Assembly: GCA_964474695.1 (NCBI GenBank)
Contig: CAYYTK010000005.1
Location: forward strand, 62,001-126,000
Length of the DNA stretch: 64,000 bases
DNA from: DAOUBP01 sp964474695
GTDB taxonomy: Bacteria > Chloroflexota > Anaerolineae > CG2-30-64-16
Direction: 5' to 3'
In this document: piece after piece, positions 20,401 to 32,400 of the stretch
Layout of the letters: every line of letters begins with the position of its first letter
Numbering within the stretch: the stretch's first letter is position 1
Notes under the pieces: generated by a model
The model's input: only the letters and a program-made list of their open reading frames with translations
Databases searched by the model: none
Told to the model about the DNA's origin: nothing
Made by a program: the position numbers and the translations under genes

Positions 20401-23400
20401 GTCGGTTCTGATGTGCCAGTAGGTGAAGTCATCGGCGCCGGAAGGCTCGCGGTCGATGAAGAAGGAGACCCTGATGGGGTAGTCGTACATCGTGAGCGGT
20501 ACGACGCGATTGCCGTTGTTGCGGATCCGGGCGGTCACCGTGATGCGCACCAGGCCCTGTACGTCCGGCTCATAATAGGCGTTCGCGGGATAGAAGGACA
20601 CGCTCTCGACCACCAGGTCCGGGCCAGGCAGGGGTGTAGGCGTGGGCGTGATGGTCGGCGTGGGCGTGACGGTCGGCGTGTTGGTGGGGGTGGGCGTCTT
20701 GGTCGCCGTAGGCACCAGCGTCGGCGTCACAAACGTGGGCGTGGCGGTCGGCGTGGGGGTCGGCGGGTTGTAGTAGAGCAGGTCGATCACGAAGATATCC
20801 ACGACACCGTTGGTGTCGCCGCTAACGAGGTTGGTGGCCGCGGATTCGTACGCCACATGGCCGCCGTCCGGCGAGATAGCCGGGTTGTCCGAGTCGCCGT
20901 TGGCCTCGTAGCCGTTCCCGTCTACCGAGAGGCGCTTGGTGGCACCCGTGGTTCGGTCGTACAGGAAGATGTCACGGCGGTGGTTGCCGTCGCCGGCCGC
21001 AATGCTCGCGGCGTTCGATGCGTAGACCACGTAGCGGCCGTCCGCGGAGATATCCGGGCTGAAGGACGGGCCGTCAGGCTGGCTGCCGTTCCAGTTGACC
21101 GAGACGCGCTGGGTCTGCCCCGTCTGGCGGTCGTAGACGAAGACATCGGAGACGCCGTTGGTGTCATTGGCGATGAGATTGCTGGCCGTCGAGGCAAATG
21201 CCACGTAGCGGCCGTCGGCCGAGATGGCCGCATCGGTCGAGTCGCCGTTCTCCGGTTCGCCATTCGCCGATTTGCTGATGCGCTCGGTGGTGTCGGTGTC
21301 CCGGTCGACGACGAAGACGTCGAGGTAGCCATTGTCATCGCCGTTCACCAGGTTGTGCGCGCTCGAGTGGAACGCCACGTAGCGGCCGTCGGCTGAGACC
21401 GCCGGTGCGTAGGAGTCTCCGGAGGTTATGCCATCGGCCGTGCTCCTCGAGACCCGCTCGCGGAGGCGCGTGGCCCCGGAGACGTAGGAGACGATGATAT
21501 CGTAGTTTATGCTGAAGTCGTTCTCATCCGGCACTAATGACGCATCGTCCGAGCTGAAGGCCACCACGCTGGCATCCTGCGACACCGCGGGGTGATACGC
21601 GTGGACGTTAGACCAGGACGTGGGGCTGAGGTCCTCGGAAGCGCCGGCGGAATTGGTCAGATAAATCAGCCGCTTTGTGCTGGATCCCAGGCCAGCCCAG
21701 GCGACGTAGCCCCCGTCCGCGGTGATGGCCGATTCCTCGGCATCCCCGCCCGCGGCCGGGACCGAGAGCAGCTTGGTGACCCAGCCGGGCCGGTCGCGCC
21801 GGAAGACGTCGGCGTAGCCGGCGTCCGCGTCCGTGGCCAGGTTCGAGGCCGCGGAGTAGAACGTGACGTAGTCACCGCCGCTCGAGATGTCGGGCCGATA
21901 GGAGGCGGCATTGGCCTGCGCGAAACCAGGCCCTACGGAGACGCGCGAGACCTGGCCCTGGCTGATTGGGTTGGGGGTCGGCGTCGCGGTGGGCGGCGAG
22001 CCGGAAATAGTGTGCATTACCGGGCCGAGCGCATTGTTGGCCTCATCGCTCTCGTCCACCAGGCCGGGGGTATCGCAGTCCACGAGGGCGTAGAACGGCT
22101 GGGAGCCGGCGGGCAGCCCGGCCCGGTCGAAGCGGAAGGTCGTGCTCTGGCCGGGCAGCAGCGCGGGGACGTCGCCCGGCGCAGCGAAGCGCGCGGCCCC
22201 GGTCCACCGGCAGGGTTGCCCGATCGGGCAGTCCGCCGCGCAGAGTTGGAAGCCGGTGTCACCGATCCAGTAGCTGCCGGCGCCCTGGTTCCTGACCGTC
22301 GCCACCAGGGTGAACGGTTCCCCGTAGCCGGGCGCAGCCGGATCGAGCGCGAGTGAGGCCACCACCAGGTCCGGCGCGCCTTGCGTAACGGTGAACGTGA
22401 TCGGTTCACCGATGTTGTTGCTGGTGTTGGACTCAGAGATGGCTGAGAACATGTTGGCGACGGGGTAGAGCCCGTGCTGGCCGGGCGTCAGGTTGCTCCA
22501 GTCACCGTCTGCCGGGTTGCCGGACAGAATCAGGTCCACCGGCATGGTAGCGCCGGCAGCCAGCGGGGTATTGTAAAGGTTGACGGTCCGCCAGACGTCG
22601 TAATCCCAGATGCCGTCCGGCACGAGGGAGTCAAAGAACCCCACTCTGAGCTCGCTGGCGCCGCCCGGCCCGGCGTTATGCACCATCGCCGTGATCGTCA
22701 GCGGGTTGCTGGTGTAAGGCGCAGGCGGGTCGACGGTGATGCCGGTGATGATGAGGTCTGGCAAGGCGGTGGCGGCTTGCACGGTGATGGTGTACGGTCC
22801 CATGATGTTGTTGGGGCGGCCGCTGTCGGGGAGCTCGCAGGCGCTGTCGGCCTGGGCGTAGAGCGCCACCTGGCCGGTCGGCTGCGCCATCGGCACGACG
22901 AGGTCCACGACGCGCAGCGCGCCGGCTGCCAGCGCGGCCGTGCGCCCGACGGCCAGCGCGTCGCTCGTGTCGCAGGCGGCCGGCTGATTGGTCCGATAGA
23001 GCGCGACATCGAATGGCCCCAAGATGTCGTCGTAGCCGACGTTGGCCACCGTCACGCTGACGGTGTACGTGCCGTTCGCCAGCGGCGATGCAGGCGCCAC
23101 CGCGAGGCCGGTCACCGCCACGTCGGGCCGGTAGGCTGCGCCGGAGACGATGATCGCGGCCGGGCCGGCCGTGTTGTTGCTCTCATCGGTCTCTGCCTGC
23201 TCGCAGGCGGCATCGGCCACGCCATACAGCGTGTATGCGCCCGCGGCCGGCAGACGGACGCCGACCTGCACCACGGCGGTCGCGCCGGCGGCCAGCGCGG
23301 GCACATCTGCCTGGCCCAGGCTGGCTGTTTTCGCGTCGCAGGTCGCGGGGGCTTCCGTGGCCGCGTAGAGGCGCAGCAGGAACGGGCCGGCGGCCGCGGG

Positions 23401-26400
23401 GCCCTGGTTGGTGACGGTCATGGCGACCTGGAACGGCATATTGGGCCGCGCCCCAGCCGGGGCCGAGATGTTGCTCAGCGTCAGGTCGAGGTTGGGCGTC
23501 ACCGGTTCCGGCGCCAGGCGGCGGCGCAGGTAGACCTCGTAGGTCCAATCCTCTATGGGGTAGCCCAAATCGTCGGCCATGGAGTGGAACACGATGGCGC
23601 TGCCATCGCCTGAGACTGCGCCGCCGTAGCCCAGGTACGTTCTCCAAGCGGTGGGTGTGCCGGTATCGTTGACGCCGGCAAATTCATTCTGGCCGGTTGC
23701 CATGTCGTGCATGATCGCGCGCTCATAGCCGTACGGGTTGCCGTCAGCCAGGTTCGTGGCCTCTGATACGAAACCCACGGTCCGTCCATCGCCGGAGATC
23801 GAGGAGTAATAACCCCAGCCGTCGGCCAGCTCGCCGGTCGCGGTGACCGAAACCAGGCTCATACGGCCGGCATAGCGGTCATAGCGGTAGACCTGGTCCG
23901 AGTCGTAAGGGTCGAACCCGGCGATGAGGTTGGCGGCGTCGGACTCGAAGGCCACGTAGCGGCCGTCGGCGGAAATCGCCGGGTTGTAGCTGTTGTCGTC
24001 GCCCATCTCGCCGTTCAGGCCGGGCGAGGCGAGGGTGATTACCCCCGTAGCGGTGTCGTAGGTGAAGACATCCTGGTTGCCGTTGGTGTCGCAGCCCGTG
24101 TCGCAGATGTGGTCTCCGTTGGTGTCCGCGCCCAGCAGGTCGGTGGCATCGGATTGGAAGGCGACCGTGCTGCCGTCGGCCGAGATCATCGCCCACTCGC
24201 TGACGTCATCGCCCGCCGCGCCCCAGGGGGTGCGCGAGATAAGCGTGGTGGTCATCGCCACCCGATCACGCAGGTAAACGTTGTAGTGCCAGCCTGCGCT
24301 ATAGTATGAGCATGTGTAGGCCACGTAGCGGCCGTCGGCGGACACCGCCTGGTTAGTGGTATTGCAGTCGTCGTCCAGGGACTGGCCTGGAGCGGTGACT
24401 GAGACCCACTCGATGGTGTGCTGGTCAAAGTTCGGCCCCTGGTCCAGCAGGAAGACCTGCCCGTCCGTGGTGGCCAGCGTCGGGGTTACCAGGTTCGAGG
24501 CCCAGCTCGAGAAGACGACATACCGTCCGGTTGCCGATACGGAGGGCGAATAGGAGTCCCAATCGGCCAACCCGCCGTCATAGGCTTTTGACACGCGTTG
24601 CATGTGCCGGAGCTGGGTGTCGTACAGGTAGATTTCGTATTCGGAGCTGACGGTATCGGTCACCAGGTTGGCGGAGCACGAGACGAAGGCCACCCAGCGG
24701 CCATCGCCGGAGATGGCCTCCGTCTGGTAATCGGAAGAAACACTGCAGTCGCCGGGCGTGCCGTCGGGGGCCGCGGAGATCATGTAGATGGTGCTGCCGT
24801 TAGCTTCGGGGGCCAGCAATGGTTGAGCTGACTGCGGCTGCGGGCCGAACGCGGGGTCGTCGACAACCGCGGTGGGGGAGACCGCCGCGGGGGCAGCCCC
24901 GCCGGCCGCGCCGGAGGTGGCCGGATCAGGCGATGCGGCCTGGGACTCCCCACCGACCCGCAGCGATCCTACGGATCGCCGCACCCAGTCGCCGGCTGCG
25001 GCCGCAGCGGTGGACGCGGCCCGCTGCAGCGGCTGCGTGAGGCGGTCGACCGCCTGCACGACTCTCGAGAGCAGGCTCGTTCGAGCGGCCGGGGTGGCGG
25101 TTGCTCCTACGCCCGGGGCCGGGGTCTTGTCCGACACGATGGCGTCGGTGGATGGGGCGCCGCGCGCAAGGATCGCTGCTGCCGGCTGCGCCTTGTGGTC
25201 CAGCGGCGGCGCCAGCACCGCTGGCGTTGTCGACGATGGTGTTGGCGTCCGCACTGCCGGCGTCGGTGTCGCGCTGGTGGGTGCGCCGCCGGCCGTGGTG
25301 GCCGCTGCGAGGGCAGCGGAGGTAGCAGGGGCGGCGGGGGCGGCCCTACGTGGCTGCCCCGACGGGATTAGCCCGGTAGCTGTGGCCGGCTGTCGTGCTG
25401 CCGTCTGCTGCACCATGCCGCTCAGCGGATAGCTGGCGAGGGCGATGTCACGTGCGGTGCCGGAAATGGCGAGCGATCCGGTCAGGGCCGGCTGGCCGGG
25501 GTCGCCGATGTCGACGACCTGGAGGCCGGCCGCGCCCGCTGCGACATATGCTTGCGTATCAGACACGGCCACGCTGTGCGCCAGGCCGGCGGTGGCGTAG
25601 GCGCCGATTTCGTTTTGGGTGGCATACACTGAGAGGGCGCACTCCGAGTCCAGCTCGTACAGCCGATCCTCGGCGCCGGTCAGCAGATACCACGATGAGT
25701 CGAAATAGCGGCGGCCCGTGACGACGCCCGCGCCGCAGGGGGACTGCAGGCCGGTCTCGGTGAGGTTGAAGTCCTGAGCGGCCATCTCATAGCGGCGGGT
25801 CAGGCTGTCAACGTCCTCTTGCGTAAGGGAGACGCGCGGGCCGAGGGTGTCGACGTTGCCGCGCCAGGCATCGGGGCTGGCAGGCGAGACATTGCCCTCC
25901 TGGTCGCGCGCCCGCAGGTCTAGCCGGTAGTAGCCCTCCAACCCGTCCGGCATGGCTGCGCTCCACGAGGTGGCTACGACGCTGCTGCCGGTCTGGGCCG
26001 GCACGGCCAACTGCCAGCCGGCATGGTAGAGATCCTGGACCTCCATCTCATTGAGCGCTCGTGCGTAGATGCGCACATCGTCGAGCAGGCCCTTGAAGAA
26101 GCTCAGCGAACTGCCGGCAATGACGTCCCAGGAGAGGGAGGCGCTCAGGCCGCCGGCGGAGAAGCTGGCCAGACCCGGTCCAGGCGTGGCCGCGATGGTG
26201 GCTGCGCCCATCGAGACGGGAGTCAATGCGCCGCCGCTTTGCAGGTTATAGAAGACCTCGACGGTGGCTGAGCCGCACCATTCGAACGGGCCGACGATGG
26301 TCAGCGCGGCGTTGGGCGCGGGCTGGCCGCTCCAAACATCGTCACCGGCGAAGCGCACGACGTAGCCTTGCGGGTTCCAGTCCAGCGGCAGCAGGCTCAG

Positions 26401-29400
26401 AGCTTCGATGCGGCCGCACGATGCGCCGGCCGCGGCGTCGCGGCCGATGTCGAGCTGCTGGGCGGGGGCGGGGATTTTGCCGGCGAGGGCGTCGGTGGTG
26501 AAGCGCTCGACGCCATTGATATAAATGTGATAAGTGATGCCGTCGAAGACCGCTGCGACATGGTTCCAGGCGTTCACGGTCAGCACCGCACCGGTCGTTG
26601 CGCTCAGGGCGCTCGTCCCGTCGCCGAAGCCGAAGCTCAGGCCGGTTTGATCCGTGACTGTCAGGTGCGGGTAGGCCAGGCCTGCCGCGGCGTAAGCGCC
26701 GCCGGCGATAATGGGCAGGCTGCCGGCTGCCTGCGGGTAGACCCAGGCCGCCTGGGTGAAGGCCCCCGCACCGCTGGCGCCGCTGGGGCCAGCGTTATCC
26801 AGCCTGAGGGTGGGTGCTGCGGCAACTGCGACGTAGTCGTTTATGCCGTCGAGGGTCAGCGCCTGCAGACCGGATTGGCCGACCTGGCTCTTGCGTCCAG
26901 TATCACCGGCACCGGCCACGAGGGCGGCGGTGTGGCCGCGGCCCGAGCGATCTGCGAGGGTCGAGCCGCCGGCCAGGTCGAGCTCCTCGAACGACAGCAC
27001 CAGTTGTGCGCCGGAGCCGCGATAGAGGGTCAGGGTGTCGGCCTGGGACAGGTTGCGGTTGAAAATGCGAAAATCGCTGAGCCAGCCGGCCAGCGGCGAG
27101 TAGGAGGTGTTGACGTTGGGGCTGCGGTTCGATCCGAGCCACAGCGCGGTGCCGCTATCGATCTGGTCGAGGTCGAAGGCGGAGAAGCCGAAACCGGCCG
27201 ACTTGCCGTCAAAGTAGAGGCGGATGAAGCCGCTGTCGTCGCGCGTCACCACCACGTGCTGCCAGGCGCCGGGCGTGAGGAGGCCGGTGCTGGTGGCGAC
27301 GGTGCTGCCGCTGTTGTTGAGGCGGGCGTAGAGCACCAGGTGCTGTTGGGCGTCGGTCTGCAGGGCCAGGTCATCGCCGCTGTTGTTGCTCCAGTGGAAG
27401 ATGTCCTTCCAGGCGTTCGGGCCGTCGAGCTTGAGCCAGAAGCTTAGGGCGAAGGCGCCGGAGCCGAAGTCGAAGTCGGGGTCGTCGGGCACGGTGACGC
27501 CGTCATCCACGCCGTCGCAGCGCACGCCGCTGCCCGCGGGGCTGGGCTCCTCGGTTGTCGGACAGCGGCTGCCGCTGCACGCGGCGGGATGGTCGAGGCC
27601 GGACAGGTCGCGGAAGATCAGCGCGCCGCTGGCAACCGTGCTATCATTCAGGGGCAGGTGCAGCACCTGGCCGGCCGGCACCTCATTGATGAAGGGTGAG
27701 CCGGGCAGCAGGTTGACCAGCTCGGTCTCGACCCGTTCGATGCCGGTCACTGCGGTGTCCGCGGTGCAGCCGGTCGAGGTGGCGGTGAAGGCGAAGGGGC
27801 CGGCCTGACCGGTTGCCCAGGTTGCGACCTGCTCGCCGCATACCCGGATCGCCCCGGAAGAGGTAGTGTCACTGACGGCCACCGAGCAGGCGCTGTCTTT
27901 GGCGGCCTGGCCGCTCCATTGGGTGGCGGCCATTTCAGGAGTCATCTGCGCCAGGGTGACGCCGCCGCACTGCATGGTGAGGGTCAGGGGGGAGGAGACC
28001 GTCCAGGTGATCACGACCGGCACGGGCCGCTCGGCGGCCGCGCCGGACCACACGGCGCCGGCGCCGGCGATTGCCGCGGCCGCCGGTAACGCTGCACGGT
28101 CGAGCGTCACAGCCGGCGCGGCCGTGTCGATCACGAAGGGCCGCTCGAGCGTCGCCGTATGGCGGGCGATCTGGCTATCGTTCAGATTGGGCAGGCGGGT
28201 GATCTCGTCAACCGCCACAACGCGCGCGGTGTAGCCGCCTGATACGTCGCCGGCGCCTAGTGGGTAGTCAACGCTCCAATTCGAGCCGCTCAGGGTGGCC
28301 AGCAGAGGCTCGCCGCCGACCAGGCCGCCGCTGGCGGTCAAGACGGACACCTTGACGCCATCGGTGGGCACGCCGCTGCCCGCCGCGCCGCCGGCAAGTG
28401 CCGGATCCGCGACAGTGCCGCTGAGGCTCAGCCGCCAGCCTGCCGGTTCCACCGGATCGGGGGTGACGCTCAGTCGCGCGCCCGCGGTGAAGCTGGCCGT
28501 CAGGTTGGGCGCGCTGTCGTCCACGTACACGGTTGAGGTGGTTGCGCCGACCGCCTGATTGCCCGCGATGTCTTTTGCGCGCGAGCCCAGCGTATAGCGG
28601 CCCTCCGAACCGGGCGAGAAGGTGGGACACCATGCGCCGTCCCCCAGCGAGTCCTGGCAGGCCGGCGCGGCGGCCCAGGTGTCCGGGGTGCACGTCCCCG
28701 TGCAGCTACCCAGGTCGGCCCCCGCCACCCCCGAGGTGAGATCGCTGGCCGTGATCAGCAGGAGCACGGGCGTCTTCGGCAGGTAGGTGGCGTATGGCTG
28801 CACCGCCGACGCCGGCGCATCAGCGTCAACGGTCAGGTTGATGTTCTGCCGGTCCTCGACCCAACTGGCCTGGGTGTGCCACAGGTCGTACACGTCCCGG
28901 CCACTCAACGCCTCAGAGTAGACCCCGATTTCATCCATCCGGCCCTGGAAGGTATCCATCCGATAGGGATAATGCGACTTCCAGCCTCCGATATAGACCG
29001 GATGACCGCTCTGCCTGGGTGTGAAGGCCGACAGACCTGCATGGGTCCCTTGCGGCGCACCGTTGACGTAGATCGTCAGGCGGCTGCCATCGAACGTGCC
29101 CATGACGTGGTTCCAGACATTCTTGGTCAACTGCACGGCGCTGGTGACAGAATACCTGCCGCCCGCGTCGGTCATGAACTCAAGCACCGGCGTCAGCCCG
29201 GCGTTCGGCGCCAGGTAGAGGCGGTAGTTGGATTCGTCCTTCTGTGCGAAGTAGCCGGTCTCATAGTCGCGGTACTTGCCGATGAGCTCCTGGGGCAGGG
29301 TGCCGTCGCTGTCGCGCGTCGGGTAGAACCAGCCGCCGATCGAGAAGCGGGTCAGGTCCAGGGACGCGGCGTCCGGCACGCCGAGCTTGTCGCCCCGGCC

Positions 29401-32400
29401 GTCAAAATCAACGCCGTTCCCCAGGCGCCCCAGCACCATATCCCCGGCCTCGGGGCAGTTGGGCGAGGCGCAGGCCGCAGCGTTGTTGTTGCCGGTAGCG
29501 TCGGCGAAGGACTGGGCGCCGCGCGCCTCCTCGAAGTGCAGCAGCATGACCGGTGCGGTCTTGTAAAGCGCAGTGATCTGGCTTGCGGTCAGTGCGGTGC
29601 TGAAGACCTTTACGTCGTCCAGGAGGCCGCCGAAGAAGTGCTGATCCTGCGACGAGCGGCTGCCGATCGCCGCGCCGCCGGTGCACTGTTTTAGGACGCC
29701 CGGTGCATCCGTTACGGCAACCTCTTGCCCGTCTCGGTACAGGTGAACCTTCGCTCCGTCATAGACGCCGGCCAGGTGCACCCAGGTGTTGAGAGGCACC
29801 GCCGTAGCTTGCTCGGCCTTTTGCCAGGCGACCGCGCCCGCGTTGTCCACGCGGGTATAAAAGACTGGGTACTGGCTGCTCCCGTTGTCGTTGAGCGCCA
29901 GCACGAACCCGCAGGACTGGTCTTCCTTATAAGAAACGATCGACGCGCGCGCCGAAGTGCTCTCCGTACGATAGACCCAGGCCGACACGGTCGTCGTCCC
30001 GAAGTCCCCGAAGTCACTCACCGCGATGCGGTCCTGCTGGTCAGGGCGGAAGCGGGCCGCCTGGCTCACGCGGCCCGCTACGCCCGATGTCGGGCATGCC
30101 GTGCCGCTGCAGGTGCCGTTGTGCTGGCCAATCACGTCCTTGAAACTTGTCTCGCCGGGCGGATCGTCCACGCGCAGGTGCAGGGCGGTGGTGCCGGCCG
30201 AGAAGAGGTCCTGGACCGCGACCGGATCCAGCGCCTCGCGGTAGATCCGTACGTCGTCCAACGCGCCCTGGAAGGGGGCGGAGTCATTGAGGTAGATTCG
30301 GTCGAAGCCGCCTTCTATAAGGAGAATCTCGGCGCCGCTATAGTTAACACGCGTGTCGCCGATGTTGTAGGGCGAATTAATCGGGTGGATCGTGTTCGGC
30401 CCGTCGGTGGTGTAGGTCTGCGTCAGGAGCCGGTCGTCCGTGCTGTTCGGTGCACTGCCGCACGTCGGGCCCATGTAGTCCGCCCACAGTTTCAGCTCGG
30501 CGCTCTCAGTGAAGTCAATCGAGCCGCGGCTGAAGGGATAGGAATCAATGTAGCCATCGTCATCGGGGTCGTAGCCGCCACTCACGCCTGTGTTGAACAT
30601 CTCGGTGCCGTTCACCGCTACGCACATGTGCCAGCTAATGTCGCTGAAAGAACCTTTCGCCCACAGGTCCGCGAGCTGCAGCGTGCCGGTGCGGCTGCTG
30701 CGGCCGATCTCAAGCTGGTTCGTCGCGGCCGGCGTCACCCCGGTAAAGGTCACATCGTCATGGCCTGCCTCTGCGCCGTTCACGTAGAGCTTCATGCGGC
30801 CGTCGGTGAAGGTCACCACCACGTGGTTCCAGGCGTCTTGCGTCAATACCGGCCCGCTTTCGTAATAACCGATCCAGCCGGACGCGTTCGCGAAGCCGAA
30901 GCGGATGCGGTGCTGGACGGCAGGTATGCCTGATGCACTGCCGGGACGGGTGACGACGTGCTGCAGCGCCGGATACGCGCCGGCCCGGCCGCTGTTAAAG
31001 CCGAGGATACCCTGCGGCTCATAGCGGGTGCAGTAGAGGTTCCAGTCCCAGTATTCTTCGATGCAGTCGGCATCCCGCGGCGCTGTGGGCTTGACCCAGG
31101 CCGCCAGGGTGAAGGAGCCGCTGCTGAGGTCCAGGCTGGCGTCTGAGCTGATGCCGAGGTACTGCGCACCGTCGAAGCTCACGCCCTTGCCCTGGATGCC
31201 GCTGGTGCTCGCCGGGCAGCGGCTGCCGGAGCAGTCGAGGTCGTTGCCGAACATCGAATGATCGGCCCAGGCGCTCGACTCGTTGAAGTTAACGTAGAGC
31301 ACCGGCTGGCTGAAGAGCGCGACCACCTCGCCGGTCGAGAGCGCGGCGCCGAAGAAGCGCACGTCATCCAGCAGGCCGTTGAAATCGCAGTTAGCGCCAG
31401 CGGCGCACGCGCTCGCCGACCCGAGGATCAGCCCGCCGTCGTTCGGAGTGGTCTCCGAGGTCTGGCTGCCCGTGCCGGCCAAACTGCCGTCGATGTAGAG
31501 CCGCTGGCCGGTGAAGCCGTCGGCGAACGCGCCCGCGGTGTGCACCACGTGGTGCCATACGCCGTCCCCCAGACTCAGCCCCGTCGAGCAGGCGGCCTCG
31601 ACCGTCGGTGTCGCACCGCTCAAATAGGTCACCCGGCCGCAGAGGTTGCCGCTGCTCAGGTAGACCTGCACCCCGTCCGCGTCATCCACCGAGAAGAGCC
31701 CGGCGGTCGCCTGGCTGGTCTTGAACCAGAAGGAGACGCCGTACGCGCTCTCCGGTAGGTTCAGGATGCTGGTCACCGTCCCGCCGCCCGCCAGGCTCAG
31801 CGCCGCGCCGTATTTGCCGGCCGCGTCGATCGCGCAGGTCCCGGCGCAGGTCCCATCGTGCGGCGGAATGCTGCCCGAGTGGTCGGTGAAGGTCGTGGAA
31901 CCGGCCGCATCCTCGAACGGGAACCAACCGATCGCATTCTTAGCGAGCTCGGCCCAGTCGATGACGTAGGCCCCCGCGACCTGCGTGAAGCTGTACACGC
32001 CGCTGGCTGCGGCCGGCTTCACGGCGATGTCCCCCGCCAGGCTCTGCTGTTCCAGCGGCTGCAGCACGAACGACTCCGCCGGCAGGCTGGTGTCGGTGGC
32101 GGCGGTGGGAAAGTCGGTCTCCAGCAGGCCCTGGGCGTAGCGGTTCATCAGCTCGTTCTTGACCGTGGCCGTGTAATGGAAGGTCTGGCCGGCCTTCATG
32201 ATGTTGTCGGACGTCGCGTAGCCGCCGCTTCCGTCCGGCTCCCGGACCTCAGACTGGAGGGTCAGCACCGTGCCGCGCGAGGGTACCTGTGGGTTCAGGC
32301 CGTAGATCTTCTCGAGCGAGTCCATCAACGTGTCATGGTCGGTGTCAGCCATCAATGGGTCGGGCACGACCCAGGTGCTGTTGGCAGTGCCGTCATCGTT

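Noticed and set aside
20621..20768. GC-rich short tandem repeats as a non-coding satellite
   Set aside because: They are in frame and code for Thr/Pro linkers between folded domains, as do those at 14650-14705 and 60190-60365.
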